Origin: Mycoplasmatota bacterium
GTDB lineage: Bacteria; Bacillota_I; Bacilli_A; MAG-NZ
Assembly: GCA_018394315.1 (NCBI GenBank)
Contig: CP074575.1
Coordinates: 1,019,501-1,083,500, forward strand
Direction: 5' to 3'
Length of the DNA stretch: 64,000 nucleotides
Notes under the pieces: generated by a model
Told to the model about the DNA's origin: nothing
What the model saw: only the letters and a program-made list of their open reading frames with translations
Databases searched by the model: none
Program-made: the position numbers and the translations under genes
Shown: in pieces, positions 1-9,886 of the stretch
How positions within the stretch are numbered: the stretch's first letter is position 1
Layout: each line of letters opens with the position of its first letter

Positions 1-1482
1 CTTTACTTCCTCATTCTCTAAATCTAAATCATAATACTCTCTATAAAGATTTTTCATTATTGTTGATAGTGCACTATATGTAATTGGATTTCCTTCTTCT
101 ACTAACTTATGAGCTTGGTATTCATAATCTGCAAATAAGCTCTGTCGATAGAAGGTACCTAAAATATCATCGATTGCTTGTTGAAGTAATACTATTTTTT
201 CATTATTATCAGTTAAGTTATCGAATAAGTAATCCAATAGCAAATGCTCATTAAATGTTGAAGCTACTTCAGCCACGAATATGGTATAGCCAGCTGTTGC
301 GAATGGCTGAGCTTTACTTGCGAATAATGTATGCATTGAATGTCCGGCTTCATGAGCTACCGTTAAGACATCTCCTAAAGAGTTATCATAATTCAGTAAT
401 ATGAATGGATTATATCCATAGATACTTGTTGAGTATGCTCCTGTCCTTTTTCCTGGTTTCTCATAAACATCAACTTGACCATCTTGTAATGCGATTTTTG
501 CATATTCATTAAATTCACCTGGGATTTTAGAAGCTGCTTTTTCGAATAATTTAAGAGCTTCTTCGTAAGAATAATTGCTTTTTGATTTAACTAAAGGTAA
601 GAATCTATCATATGTACGATAGTCTGTTATATTAAGAACTTTTTTTCTAAGTTCAATATATTTTTTAATAGGCTTATTGTTTTGTTTTGTAGTGTTAATC
701 AAAGTTAGATAAACTTCTTTAGGAACGTTATCATTAAATAAGTAACTTTCTAAAGAAGAAGAATAGTTCCTAGACTTTGCATTAGCCCAATCAGCTTGAA
801 CTCTAGAATCATATATCGCAGCATATGTATTTTTGTGATTAGCGTAATGAGAAAATACAGACTTGAATACATTGAAACGGTCTTCTTGATTTTTTAGTTC
901 AGCTAAATATTTTCTATAATTACTGTTTGTTACTTCAATTTCTTCCCCATTCGACAAAGTAACCATCTCAGAACTATTATCTGCATTTGCTAGCCCTGAA
1001 TAAAGATTACTAGCTATATTAGATGATTGCGAAAAATTAGCGATAATTGATTCTTTATCTTTATCAAGAATATGTTCTTGCATTCTAAATAAGTTTTCAA
1101 TTTCAAACTTATACTCTTGAAGTTTCTTGCTTTTTTCAAGAAACTTGTTGATTTTATCTTTTCCAGTACTTAATTTCTCTGGTCTACTAAATGCATTTGC
1201 TTGTGTATAATCTGAGTAGACCATCATAATCTCTTTATACTTTTTATCGTTGTGTACATCTTTTGTATTTAAGTCGTTTTGCATATGTGCGTAAACTGCA
1301 AGTTTACGTATTTCCTTGAACAAGTTCTCGTTAAATGTATAGTATTCATCAAATGATTTGAATTCACCTAATTTCGTCTCATAATTTTTAAGTTGTTGAA
1401 TTTGTTTTTTTACTTCATTGAATGAATCACTCCATTCATTCCAACTATTAAATATAGTCGTTAGATCCCATTTTTTTAACAT
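1..1482 (-). CDS. pepF: Oligoendopeptidase F (M3 metallopeptidase), C-terminus beyond window
   Basis: This is a cytoplasmic zinc metallopeptidase that cuts short peptides, partial because the gene runs off the left edge. The first 494 codons are present. The protein starts MLKKWDLTTIF and carries the zinc-binding HEAGHS motif (HExxH) read from about 325-355. PepF proteins are usually about 600 residues, so roughly 100 C-terminal residues are missing. The ATG at 1480-1482 is chosen because GGAGG lies just upstream on the minus strand. It follows trpS on the same strand but has its own promoter behind the trpS terminator. Peptide hydrolysis fits the oligopeptide importer encoded nearby. The family assignment is firm; the exact substrate is not. 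Confidence 0.93.
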   Translation of the reverse strand, partial: MLKKWDLTTIFNSWNEWSDSFNEVKKQIQQLKNYETKLGEFKSFDEYYTFNENLFKEIRKLAVYAHMQNDLNTKDVHNDKKYKEIMMVYSDYTQANAFSRPEKLSTGKDKINKFLEKSKKLQEYKFEIENLFRMQEHILDKDKESIIANFSQSSNIASNLYSGLANADNSSEMVTLSNGEEIEVTNSNYRKYLAELKNQEDRFNVFKSVFSHYANHKNTYAAIYDSRVQADWANAKSRNYSSSLESYLFNDNVPKEVYLTLINTTKQNNKPIKKYIELRKKVLNITDYRTYDRFLPLVKSKSNYSYEEALKLFEKAASKIPGEFNEYAKIALQDGQVDVYEKPGKRTGAYSTSIYGYNPFILLNYDNSLGDVLTVAHEAGHSMHTLFASKAQPFATAGYTIFVAEVASTFNEHLLLDYLFDNLTDNNEKIVLLQQAIDDILGTFYRQSLFADYEYQAHKLVEEGNPITYSALSTIMKNLYREYYDLDLENEEVK

Positions 1483-1500
1483 ATGTACCTCCTCGTATCA

Positions 1501-1529
1501 ATTATATCATAACTCTATTTTGAGAACAA
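1501..1529 (-). promoter_or_regulatory. Promoter of pepF (extended -10)
   Basis: On the minus strand a perfect TATAAT (1501-1506) is preceded by TG one base away, giving an extended -10. A weak TTGTTC -35 lies 17 bp upstream, overlapping the trpS terminator tail. Confidence 0.6.
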
Positions 1530-1553
1530 AAAAGCAGATTGAATCTGCTTTTA
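1528..1553 (-). terminator. Rho-independent terminator of trpS
   Basis: The arms AAAAGCAGATT and AATCTGCTTTT pair almost perfectly around a tiny loop, followed on the minus strand by a run of T. The hairpin overlaps the trpS stop codon. Confidence 0.85.
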
Positions 1554-2543
1554 TCTTTTCCTACCTAAACCAAGTTTATTATTTGCTTTCATGATTTTCT
1601 TATACGCAATTTTACTTATTTTGTCACGACCTACATCAAGAATTTCATCAATCTTAGTAGATTTTATGATGTTGTTATATTTTTCTTGAATTGGTTTTAT
1701 TGTAGCTACAACTATATCTGCCAAATCTGATTTAAATTCTCCGTATCCTTTACCTCTATATTTATCTTCAATTTCTTTGATCGATTTCTTAGTTAAAGTG
1801 GAATAAATAGTCATTAAATTAGAGATGCCTGGTTTCTTTTCTAAATCAAATCTTACATCGCTAAAAGAGTCAGTGACAGCACCTTTAATTTTATTCTTAA
1901 TTCTATTTAGGTCATCAAGTAATAATATATATCCTTTATCTGAATCATCAGATTTACTCATTTTGTTTAATGGATCCTGTAAGTCCATAATTCTAGCGCC
2001 TTGCTTTGGAATTACGGGCTCGGGAACTTTGAAGAAATCCCCGTGTCTTGAGTTGAACCTTTGAGCGATATTTCTAGTTAGTTCTATATGTTGTTTTTGA
2101 TCATCGCCAACTGGTACAAAATCAGCATCGTATAAAATTATATCTGCGGCCATTAACACTGGATATGTAAATAGACTTGCAGTAATTGATTCACCTGCTT
2201 GTTTACTAATTTGGTCTTTATATTGAGTCATTCTACCTAACTCTCCAATGTATGAATGACATTCTAGTAAATACGCTAGCTGCGAGTGTGCTGGTATCTC
2301 AGACTGGATAAATATAGTCACTTTATCAGGGTCTAGTCCACAAGCAATATAAAGTGCAGTAATATCTTTAATTCTCTTTCTTAATTTTAATCTATCTTGT
2401 GGTTTGGTAAGTGCATGTAAGTCAGCTATGAAAATGAACATTTCATATTCATTTTGAAACTCGATAAAGTTTTTAATCGCTCCAATATAGTTTCCAAGTG
2501 TTAATTCACCCGTAGGTTTTATTCCTGAAACCATTCTTTTCAT
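1551..2543 (-). CDS. trpS: Tryptophanyl-tRNA synthetase
   Basis: This class I aminoacyl-tRNA synthetase charges tRNA-Trp with tryptophan in the cytoplasm. It has the HIGH-type signature as TLGNYIGAI near the N-terminus, the GDDQKQHIEL segment and a perfect KMSKSDD loop. At 330 residues it has the usual length. An in-frame ATG at 2552 touches the AAGGAG ribosome site with no spacing, so the ATG at 2543, about seven bases from that site, is the likely start; it gives the family N-terminus MKRMVSGIKPTG. A T-box leader and a strong promoter precede it, so expression should rise when uncharged tRNA-Trp accumulates. Confidence 0.97.
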   Translation of the reverse strand: MKRMVSGIKPTGELTLGNYIGAIKNFIEFQNEYEMFIFIADLHALTKPQDRLKLRKRIKDITALYIACGLDPDKVTIFIQSEIPAHSQLAYLLECHSYIGELGRMTQYKDQISKQAGESITASLFTYPVLMAADIILYDADFVPVGDDQKQHIELTRNIAQRFNSRHGDFFKVPEPVIPKQGARIMDLQDPLNKMSKSDDSDKGYILLLDDLNRIKNKIKGAVTDSFSDVRFDLEKKPGISNLMTIYSTLTKKSIKEIEDKYRGKGYGEFKSDLADIVVATIKPIQEKYNNIIKSTKIDEILDVGRDKISKIAYKKIMKANNKLGLGRKR

Positions 2544-2562
2544 TAAAATCATCTCCTTAAAT

Positions 2563-2778
2563 TAAAAAGTCTCTTGCATTTTTGCAAGAGGACGAATTTA
2601 TCCGTGGTACCACCTCGTTTTAGTCTATGACCCTTAAACCCGTAACGAGGGGAACGTGGTCACCTACGCTCTTCAGTGACCCACTCATGAATCCATTCAA
2701 TAAATAAAACTTGTTTGTTTTCACCAACCACAAACTCTCTAGAAAGTTTTATTTTATCTACTACTTTCAATCATTGTT
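2563..2778 (-). promoter_or_regulatory. T-box riboswitch leader of trpS (tRNA-Trp sensing)
   Basis: On the minus strand the conserved T-box GGTGGTACCACGG occupies about 2602-2615. It is followed by a terminator made of CTCTTGCA/TGCAAGAG arms (2571-2590) and a T-run. Upstream is a stem I-like region with GGTGAAAAC-type sequence and a candidate TGG (Trp) specifier in GAATGGATTC. The T-box sits between the promoter and the trpS ribosome site, the standard layout for antitermination by uncharged tRNA. Confidence 0.93.
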
Positions 2779-2784
2779 TTATTC

Positions 2785-2812
2785 ATTATAACACAGCAAT
2801 TACTGTTGTCAA
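2785..2812 (-). promoter_or_regulatory. Promoter of the trpS T-box leader
   Basis: Consensus TTGACA (2807-2812) and TATAAT (2785-2790) on the minus strand, separated by 16 bp, just upstream of the T-box leader. Confidence 0.85.
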
Positions 2813-3510
2813 CGTATTCAAAAGAAGACGTGAAAGGTAAACATAATAATATATAGTTTATTCTAAAATAATATATAAATGACAATTCAGGTGTGAAATT
2901 TAGACAGTATAGAGGAAAAATTGAAGAATAATATTGGTTTACTCCAAATTTCGACAATACTTTATTAATGTCTCAGCGTATAATTGGAAGTAATTAGACA
3001 AGTAGTTTCTTAGACACTTATTGATTGAAGATACCGGTAGTATACTGATATAAAGTTTGTACTTATTTTAAAGACGGAGTATAGGTAAGCATCATTTAGC
3101 AATTAGACTGAAGTAGATAAAAAGAATTCTGCTTTTGTATAATATAAATAGGAGGTGTAAGAATGTCATAACTACATATATAATTCTTGAAATCGAGTGA
3201 GAGTTGGTTTTCATATGATTTTATCTCAGTGGTACTTGAAAAATACCGTACATATTATGACTAATATACATTTTTAATACGGAGGTTATATGAAGTCTAT
3301 ATTTAAAAGCTTGATGGATAGGTAAAGTAAGAAATGAAGATTTAGAAGTATAGGTTTGACTTACAATAAAAAAACAAACTACATTGATATTTACCAAAAT
3401 TAAAAGAAAACGGAATGAAGTTTATAAATATATACAATCTGGATATTGTAAAAACGCTTTCCAAATAAAATTCACAAATTGTTCACACAATATTGGTAAG
3501 TTTTACTTTA
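2813..3510. other. Long intergenic region with no convincing gene
   Basis: About 700 bp lie between the divergent trpS and oppA promoters. Two good ribosome-site-like sequences occur (GGAGGTG near 3152 and GGAGG near 3282), but the reading frames after them stop after 2 and about 11 codons. This suggests decayed genes. No RNA gene or long repeat was seen. Confidence 0.4.
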
Positions 3511-3539
3511 TTGACTTAGGGTTTATATTTTGGTAGAAT
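3511..3539 (+). promoter_or_regulatory. Promoter of the opp operon
   Basis: TTGACT (3511-3516) and TAGAAT (3534-3539) with 17-bp spacing, about 48 bp before the oppA start. Confidence 0.75.
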
Positions 3540-3586
3540 GTAGTTAATTAACTAAGAGTTAATATAAATTAAAGGGAGGAAACAAA

Positions 3587-5323
3587 ATGAAGAAATTATT
3601 AGCTTTAACGCTAGTATTAGGTTTATCTCTATCTTTAGGAGCTTGTACAAGAGAAGTTGAAAAGATAGTAGAAGTTGAAAAAGAAGTTGAAGTTGAAGTT
3701 GAAGTTGAGGTAGAGGTTCCTGTAGACGTAGTTGAACCAGAAGGGACTGTACGTGTAGGTAATACTTCTTTCAATGGTCAATTCTTTGATGGTTGGGGAA
3801 ATTCGTCTTACGATAACAATATTAGAAAATTAGTATTCGGTAATGGTGGATTACTATGTATCGGTGAAGATGCGAAATATCATGCAAACTTTATGGTTGA
3901 GAGTTATGAAGATAATGGTATGGAATTCATTTTCCATTTAAAACAAGGTATTCAGTATTCAACTGGTGAAGAATTCACAGCTGATGATGTTATTTATACA
4001 TATGCATTCTATATGGACGTAGAAGCATTAACTGCTGTAGGTAGTTCTACTTCTTTACCTGAGTATTTAGAAAGTGTTGAAAAAATTGATGAGTATACAG
4101 TTAAATTCAACCTTAAAGAGAGAATTTACACTACTTTAGGTACAGTATTTACATATTATATTATCAGTGAAGATCAAATTGAAGAATTTAGACCTGCTGA
4201 CATTACACCACAACAACATGTGTATGACAGTTTATTAAGTCAACCAGTTGGTATGGGTCCTTATAAACTTGAACAATATGCAGAAGGTCAATTTGTTAAG
4301 TTAACTTGGAATCCTTATTATAAAGGTAACTACGCAGGAGATGTACCATCAATTAGAAACGTAGTTGTAAGAGTTGTTTCTGACGTTACTGATATTGATG
4401 AATTATTAACTAATAACATTGATATCTTAGCTGGTATTGTTGATGAAGATAAAATTGATGCAGCTAAAGACTCAGCAGGACATACTTTCAATAACTATGA
4501 CCGTCATGGTTACGGACATATCACATTCCATAATGACTTTGATGTAACTAAATATAAAGAAGTTCGTAAAGCTATCGCTTATGCTACTGATAGAAGAGCA
4601 TTTATCGCTGATTTCTTAGGTTCTTACGGTAGACCAGTTCAAGGTCCTTATTCTACTAACTTCTCAATGGTAACTCCTGAATTTGAAGCAAGCTTAATTA
4701 ACTATCAAGCTGATGCTGATAAAGTTGCTGAAGTATTAGAAGCTGAAGGTTGGGCTAAAGGTGATGATGGTATTTATGCTAAAAATGGTGAAAAATTAAT
4801 CATCAACGTTGCATGTGGTACTAAGTCTTGGAAAGATTCTTTCGCATTAATTTGGGAAGGTTCTGTTGAAGAATACGGTATTCAGTTCAACGTACATCAT
4901 ATCGATTTCGCTGTATTATTAGATCATTATTATGGATTTAGTACATATGGTACAGATGTATCTGAAAGAAAATATCATGCATTCGCATTAGCTACTTCAT
5001 TTAATGGTCCTGACTTTGATGGATATGCAAACTGGCATTCAGATAAAGTTTATGACTTCGGTGCTCAAGCGTCAAATAATAGTTCAAGATTTGAAGATGC
5101 ACAAGCTGATGAGTACTTAATGAACATGAGACAGGCTACTACTTACGAAGTTTATGAAGAAAATTATCAAGCATGGGTTACATTAATGAATGATAATATG
5201 CCATTAATTCCAATGTACTCTAATGATTATCATGATTTATACTCTTCAAAATTAGAAAATCTTAACACTGGTCCTATCTGGGGATGGGCTGATGGAATTG
5301 TTAAAGCTACTTTAAATGACTAG
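3587..5323 (+). CDS. oppA: Oligopeptide-binding lipoprotein OppA
   Basis: This is the extracytoplasmic solute-binding protein (SBP_bac_5 family) of the oligopeptide ABC importer, anchored to the membrane by lipid. The 578-residue protein has a signal peptide ending in the lipobox SLGAC (Cys20). The mature start is an unusual Glu-Val repeat (residues about 22-50), encoded by a GTTGAA-type tandem repeat near 3650-3720, which probably forms a stalk from membrane to binding domain. Segments such as FHLKQGIQYSTGEEFTADDV and the C-terminal IPMYSNDYHDLYSS fit the family. The AGGGAGG ribosome site is close to the ATG. It heads oppABCDF and is separated from oppB by a strong hairpin. Confidence 0.95.
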   Translation: MKKLLALTLVLGLSLSLGACTREVEKIVEVEKEVEVEVEVEVEVPVDVVEPEGTVRVGNTSFNGQFFDGWGNSSYDNNIRKLVFGNGGLLCIGEDAKYHANFMVESYEDNGMEFIFHLKQGIQYSTGEEFTADDVIYTYAFYMDVEALTAVGSSTSLPEYLESVEKIDEYTVKFNLKERIYTTLGTVFTYYIISEDQIEEFRPADITPQQHVYDSLLSQPVGMGPYKLEQYAEGQFVKLTWNPYYKGNYAGDVPSIRNVVVRVVSDVTDIDELLTNNIDILAGIVDEDKIDAAKDSAGHTFNNYDRHGYGHITFHNDFDVTKYKEVRKAIAYATDRRAFIADFLGSYGRPVQGPYSTNFSMVTPEFEASLINYQADADKVAEVLEAEGWAKGDDGIYAKNGEKLIINVACGTKSWKDSFALIWEGSVEEYGIQFNVHHIDFAVLLDHYYGFSTYGTDVSERKYHAFALATSFNGPDFDGYANWHSDKVYDFGAQASNNSSRFEDAQADEYLMNMRQATTYEVYEENYQAWVTLMNDNMPLIPMYSNDYHDLYSSKLENLNTGPIWGWADGIVKATLND

Positions 5324-5355
5324 TATCTAAACAAACATTAGAATAAATAAAAAAA

Positions 5356-5392
5356 AATATTGTTATCGGTATCTGATACCGGTAACAATATT
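5356..5392 (+). terminator. Strong intra-operon hairpin between oppA and oppB
   Basis: Two 18-nt arms (5356-5373 and 5375-5392) pair along their whole length with one G-U pair. Only a short T-rich stretch follows, so it may be a leaky terminator or a 3' stabiliser giving more OppA than OppBCDF, as is common for ABC importers. Confidence 0.7.
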
Positions 5393-5410
5393 TATTGAGA
5401 AAGGATAATT

Positions 5411-6439
5411 ATGGAAGAAACAAAATTTACGAATAGAATAATGAGAATAATTGACACTTCTATTCCGTTTTTGAAGTATTTGGTTAAGAGATTGCTTCTT
5501 ATGATACCAGTTATCATAATAATTTCTTTACTAATATTCTTTATGATCCAAAATATGCCTGGAAACGAACTGAATATGTTCTTCAATCCAGAAGATCCTT
5601 CGTTAACAGAATTGCAAAAACAAATGTTAACTGAGTACTGGACTGAAAAACTAGGACTAAATGACCCATTTTTCGTGAAATGGGGTAAATGGTGGCTTAA
5701 CATGTTCCAAGGTGATTTTGGTATTTCGATTACAAAACAAAAACCTGTTGCAGATTTTGTTGGGGAAGCTATCATGAACTCATTTAGACTAAATATTTCA
5801 GGATTCATCTTAGCATTCTTGATCTCTATTGTTGTTGGTGTTAAGTCCGCAGTAAAAAGATTTTCAAAATTTGATAATTTTTGGACTGTATTTTCAATTA
5901 TAGGTATATCTTTACCAGGTTTCTTTATGTCAATTTTATTGGTATTCGCATTTTCAGTGAATCTTGGCTGGACACCAATTAGTGGTATGCAGGATCCAAT
6001 GAATGAGACACCAGCAATCCTATACTATATATTACCAGTAACGGTTATTACCTTGAGTTCTCTAGCTTCTTTAATTAGATATGTTAGGAATGCAATGTTA
6101 GAAGTTCTAAAACAAGATTATATTAGGACTGCAAGATCAAAAGGTTTAAAAGAAAAGGTAGTAATTTATAGACACGCATTTAGAAATGCACTTATACCAG
6201 TAATTACTCTAGTCGGATTCTATATTCCTTTATTATTTGGTGGATCAATCGTATTGGAAAGAATATTTGTATGGCCGGGAATTGGGTTATTGATGAACGC
6301 GGCTTATACAGGTCGAGATAGAGCGTTAATGATTACAATGTTGATTTTTTATTCATTCTTAACGTTATTAGGAAATTTATTTATGGATATAGGTTACGCA
6401 TTAGCTGATCCAAGAGTACGAGAAGGAGGAGAACGATAA
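5411..6439 (+). CDS. oppB: Oligopeptide ABC transporter permease OppB
   Basis: This is an integral membrane permease (BPD_transp_1) of the peptide importer. The 342 residues contain an N-terminal membrane anchor, a periplasmic-type loop with the LGLNDPFFVKWGKWW segment, and five or so further helices. The EAA loop that contacts the ATPases is visible as DYIRTARSKGLKEK. The C-terminus DIGYALADPRVREGG is the usual OppB ending. Its stop codon overlaps the oppC start (TAATG), which implies translational coupling. Confidence 0.95.
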   Translation: MEETKFTNRIMRIIDTSIPFLKYLVKRLLLMIPVIIIISLLIFFMIQNMPGNELNMFFNPEDPSLTELQKQMLTEYWTEKLGLNDPFFVKWGKWWLNMFQGDFGISITKQKPVADFVGEAIMNSFRLNISGFILAFLISIVVGVKSAVKRFSKFDNFWTVFSIIGISLPGFFMSILLVFAFSVNLGWTPISGMQDPMNETPAILYYILPVTVITLSSLASLIRYVRNAMLEVLKQDYIRTARSKGLKEKVVIYRHAFRNALIPVITLVGFYIPLLFGGSIVLERIFVWPGIGLLMNAAYTGRDRALMITMLIFYSFLTLLGNLFMDIGYALADPRVREGGER

Positions 6440-7539
6440 TGAGTAAAACTGAATTACTTGAGTCAAAAGCTCATGAGAAGATTTTATCTCCTACGCAATT
6501 AATGATTAATAAATTTAAATCAAACAAACTAGCTATGGCAGGTTTGATTACGTTTATTATTATAGTATTGTTAATAATAGGTACTCAGTTGTACATTAAG
6601 TTTACTGGATATCCTTTAGGTATTAAAGATCCATCTGTATTAGGTGGAAAATATGAGTCTCCTAATGCTGAATTTTGGTTTGGTACTGATAAACAAGGTA
6701 GAAACTACTTTATTCGTGTATTAGCTGGAGGTTGGTTATCGTTATTAGTTGCTATCTTAGCGACAGTACTACAAATTACAATTGGTATGTTTGTTGGAGC
6801 TGTAGCAGGTTTCTTCGGTGGAAGAATTGACAATATATTGATGAGAATAACAGAGATTGTATCTTCATTCCCATTCATAGCAATAGCGATGACAATTTCA
6901 TTTCTATTTATTGATATGCCAGAAGAATCTAGATTATTTATAATGGTATTTATTCTAGGAATTTTGAGATGGACAGGTTTAGCACGTATGGTACGTGGTC
7001 AAATTCTGTCGTTAAGAGAACAAGAATTTATAGTAGCCGCAAAGGCTTTAGGAATTAGTACGAGACATCAAATTACTCGCCACTTACTTCCGAATGTAGT
7101 AGCATATGTTATAGTAAGTGCTACAATCGGTTTTGCAACTGCAATCCTTGCTGAGGCAACTCTAGCTTTCCTAGGACTTTCTGTAGCAGAGCCTGTTCCA
7201 ACATGGGGTAGTTTAATCCAAAGGGTTAAGAGTACATCTATGGGACCTAGATGGTGGCTATGGGTATTCCCTGGTGGATTACTTGTAATGTTTATTATGA
7301 GTGTTAACTTAATTGGGGAAGGTTTAAGAGACGCAGTAGATCCAAAAGCAGTTGCTGGTGTCAAAAATAAAGTTAATGGTTGGGCAATACTTGCAAAATT
7401 TATTGTAAGTATATTATTATTCTTCGTATTTAGTGTATTTGTATCAATTCTATTATTATTTGTAGTTTGGAATGTGGAAAGCATTTATTTCTTCTTCAAG
7501 AAGTATGTTTCTAAAAATGAGGTGAATGCAAATGGGTAA
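6439..7539 (+). CDS. oppC: Oligopeptide ABC transporter permease OppC
   Basis: The second permease subunit, pairing with OppB. The N-terminal segment LMINKFKSNKLAMAGL before the first helix and FWFGTDKQGRNYFIRVLAGG are typical OppC features. The EAA loop reads EFIVAAKALGISTRHQITRH. The family ending GEGLRDAVDPKA is followed by an extra hydrophobic stretch of about 50 residues (two extra helices or one hairpin), which makes the protein longer than usual at 366 residues. Its end overlaps oppD. Confidence 0.94.
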   Translation: MSKTELLESKAHEKILSPTQLMINKFKSNKLAMAGLITFIIIVLLIIGTQLYIKFTGYPLGIKDPSVLGGKYESPNAEFWFGTDKQGRNYFIRVLAGGWLSLLVAILATVLQITIGMFVGAVAGFFGGRIDNILMRITEIVSSFPFIAIAMTISFLFIDMPEESRLFIMVFILGILRWTGLARMVRGQILSLREQEFIVAAKALGISTRHQITRHLLPNVVAYVIVSATIGFATAILAEATLAFLGLSVAEPVPTWGSLIQRVKSTSMGPRWWLWVFPGGLLVMFIMSVNLIGEGLRDAVDPKAVAGVKNKVNGWAILAKFIVSILLFFVFSVFVSILLLFVVWNVESIYFFFKKYVSKNEVNANG

Positions 7540-8518
7540 ATTATTAGATATTAAGAACTTACATACTTACTTCTTTACAGATAAAGGAACAATTAAAGCT
7601 GTAAATGGAGTAGACTTATCCATTGATAGTGGTAAAACACTAGGTGTTGTTGGTGAGTCTGGTTCTGGTAAATCAATTACTTCATTTAGTATACTAAGAT
7701 TACTAGAAAACCCAGGTAGAATTGTTGAAGGTGAAATTTTATTTGATGGTATAGACCTAACACAATTATCTGAAGAAGATATGATGAAAATTCGTGGAAA
7801 TGACATTTCAATGATATTCCAGGAGCCAATGACATCATTAAATCCTGTTTTTAGAATAGGTCATCAAATTAGCGAACCATTAATTTTACATCAAGGGATG
7901 AATAAAAGAGAAGCGTGGGAAAGATCAATTGAGCTTCTAAGAGAAGTAAAAATACCTAATCCTGAGCGTGTCGCTACAAATTATCCTCATCATCTATCTG
8001 GTGGTATGAGACAACGTGTAATGATCGCTATGGCATTAGCATGTAAACCTAAACTTTTGATTGCTGATGAGCCTACTACAGCTTTAGATGTTACAATACA
8101 AGCACAAATATTTAATCTAATGAATGATTTAAAAAATAATCACAATACCGCAGTGTTATTTATTACTCATGACTTAGGTGTTATCGCTGAACTTGCAGAT
8201 GATGTAGTAGTTATGTATACAGGTGAAGTAGTTGAAAAAGCATCTGTAGAAGAAATATTCGGTAATAGTAAATATCGTCATCCTTATACTGAGGGATTAT
8301 TAAGATCGATTCCGAGTTTGGATGAAGAAGTTGAGTATTTAGATCAAATTGATGGAAGTGTACCTCATCCTCTTAACTTACCAGTTGGTTGTAGATTTGC
8401 TCCAAGATGTAAATATGCTACAGAAAAATGTCAGAAAGAAATACCAAGTTTGATTGAGGTTGAAAAGGGACATCTTGTAAGATGTTTCTATCCGGAATTG
8501 AGGGAAAGAAATGAATAA
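7532..8518 (+). CDS. oppD: Oligopeptide ABC transporter ATPase OppD
   Basis: An ATP-binding subunit that powers peptide import from the cytoplasmic side. It has Walker A GESGSGKS, the signature LSGGMRQRV, Walker [13 protein letters not shown], and the C-terminal oligopeptide/dipeptide domain with the Cys-rich [15 protein letters not shown] motif that may bind an Fe-S cluster. An in-frame ATG at 7526 lies only one base from the GAGGTG ribosome site; the ATG at 7532, seven bases away, is the better start. The gene overlaps oppC and its own end overlaps oppF. Confidence 0.95.
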   Translation: MGKLLDIKNLHTYFFTDKGTIKAVNGVDLSIDSGKTLGVVGESGSGKSITSFSILRLLENPGRIVEGEILFDGIDLTQLSEEDMMKIRGNDISMIFQEPMTSLNPVFRIGHQISEPLILHQGMNKREAWERSIELLREVKIPNPERVATNYPHHLSGGMRQRVMIAMALACKPKLLIADEPTTALDVTIQAQIFNLMNDLKNNHNTAVLFITHDLGVIAELADDVVVMYTGEVVEKASVEEIFGNSKYRHPYTEGLLRSIPSLDEEVEYLDQIDGSVPHPLNLPVGCRFAPRCKYATEKCQKEIPSLIEVEKGHLVRCFYPELRERNE

Positions 8519-9683
8519 TAAAGTACTAGTTGAAACTAAAGATTTAAAGCAATACTTTCCTACTGGCAGAAGACGTAACGAAAGTAAAGTTTTAAACCAA
8601 CTTAAATCAGAAATTCTTGAACTTTATAGAAAAGAATTAGCTGATTCAGATCAAAAATTGACATTTAAGCATATAATAAGGGAACATGAAGAGGGAAAAA
8701 TTTCCAACGAAAATATTAAAGATTTAATTGAAGAATATAATAAAGTAAAAGAAGTTCATAAAGAAAAACTATATGTAAAAGCTAATGATGGTATTAATTT
8801 AAAAATACATGAGGGTGAAACAGTTGGACTTGTAGGTGAGTCTGGATGTGGTAAATCTACACTTGGAAGAGCAATATTAAAACTTTATTCTTTAACTGCA
8901 GGGAAGGTATTATTTGACGGTAATGATATAACTGATTTGTCAGTTGGTAAAATGAAAGAATTAAGACAGGATATGCAAATCATCTTCCAGGATCCGTACT
9001 CTTCACTAAATCCAAGAATGACTGTTGGTCAAATTATTGGTGAGGCTCTTGTAGAACAAGGACTATATCAAAAAGGTTCTCAAGAGTGGGAAGACTATGT
9101 AAAAGAAATTATGAAAACTTGTGGACTTGACGATTATATGATTTATCGTTTCCCACATGAGTTTTCTGGGGGACAACGTCAAAGAATCGGAATCGCTCGT
9201 GCTTTGGCATTGAAACCAAGATTTATTGTATGTGATGAAGCAGTATCAGCACTGGATGTTTCGATTCAATCGCAAGTTATTAACTTATTACAAGACTTAC
9301 AAAAAGACTTCGGGTTGTCATACTTATTTATTTCACACGATCTATCTGTAGTTAAACATATTAGTGATAGAATTGGTGTTATGTATTTAGGTGATATAGT
9401 TGAGTTAGCCGACAAAAGAGCTATTTATAATAATCCACAACATCCTTATACTAAAGCATTACTTTCTGCAATTCCTGTTACAAACTTGGAAATTGCTAGA
9501 AACAAGAAAAGAATTATTTTAGAGGGAGATATTCCTTCTAATGTAATTACTCCAACAGGATGTAAGTTCCATACTAGATGTCCAATTGCTAAGAGTATAT
9601 GTAAAACAACGGAACCAGAGTGGAGAGAAGTAGAAAAAGATCACTTTGTATCTTGTCATTACGCAGGTGCTGAAGTTAAATAA
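8511..9683 (+). CDS. oppF: Oligopeptide ABC transporter ATPase OppF with N-terminal insertion
   Basis: The partner ATPase of OppD. Walker A GESGCGKST, signature FSGGQRQRI, Walker B FIVCDEAVSALD and the C-terminal GCKFHTRCPIAKSIC motif are all present. Between the opening KQYFPTG and the usual YVKANDGINLKI there is an extra charged segment of about 65 residues (roughly 20-88), predicted helical and rich in Lys and Glu. Its role is unknown; it could contact the OppD partner or the membrane. The start overlaps the end of oppD. Confidence 0.94.
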   Translation: MNNKVLVETKDLKQYFPTGRRRNESKVLNQLKSEILELYRKELADSDQKLTFKHIIREHEEGKISNENIKDLIEEYNKVKEVHKEKLYVKANDGINLKIHEGETVGLVGESGCGKSTLGRAILKLYSLTAGKVLFDGNDITDLSVGKMKELRQDMQIIFQDPYSSLNPRMTVGQIIGEALVEQGLYQKGSQEWEDYVKEIMKTCGLDDYMIYRFPHEFSGGQRQRIGIARALALKPRFIVCDEAVSALDVSIQSQVINLLQDLQKDFGLSYLFISHDLSVVKHISDRIGVMYLGDIVELADKRAIYNNPQHPYTKALLSAIPVTNLEIARNKKRIILEGDIPSNVITPTGCKFHTRCPIAKSICKTTEPEWREVEKDHFVSCHYAGAEVK

Positions 9684-9886
9684 TGAAAAGAAACTATAAA
9701 GATCAATTTGAATCTAAACGAGCACGAAAATTAAGAGAACGAGAAGAATTTGAGAAATACAGCAAGAAGACTGAGTTTGAAAAGGGAGACTTTTTAGCAC
9801 TAGTTATTGCTGCACTAACAACTTTTTTTCCAATAGCATTGGGTATCTTCTTGTTAGTATTCTTGATCATGATGTTAATTTTTTAA
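9683..9886 (+). CDS. Small membrane protein at the end of the opp operon
   Basis: A 67-residue protein with a strongly charged N-terminal half (rich in Lys, Arg and Glu) and a C-terminal hydrophobic half that would form one membrane helix or a hairpin. The ATG overlaps the oppF stop, so it is translated as part of the opp operon. I do not recognise a family. An accessory role in the transporter is only a guess from position. Confidence 0.7.
   Translation: MKRNYKDQFESKRARKLREREEFEKYSKKTEFEKGDFLALVIAALTTFFPIALGIFLLVFLIMMLIF

Noticed and set aside
3559-3774. Ser/Thr-rich open frame on the minus strand opposite the start of oppA
   Set aside because: It is the antisense reading of the Glu-Val repeat of OppA; no ribosome site or promoter.
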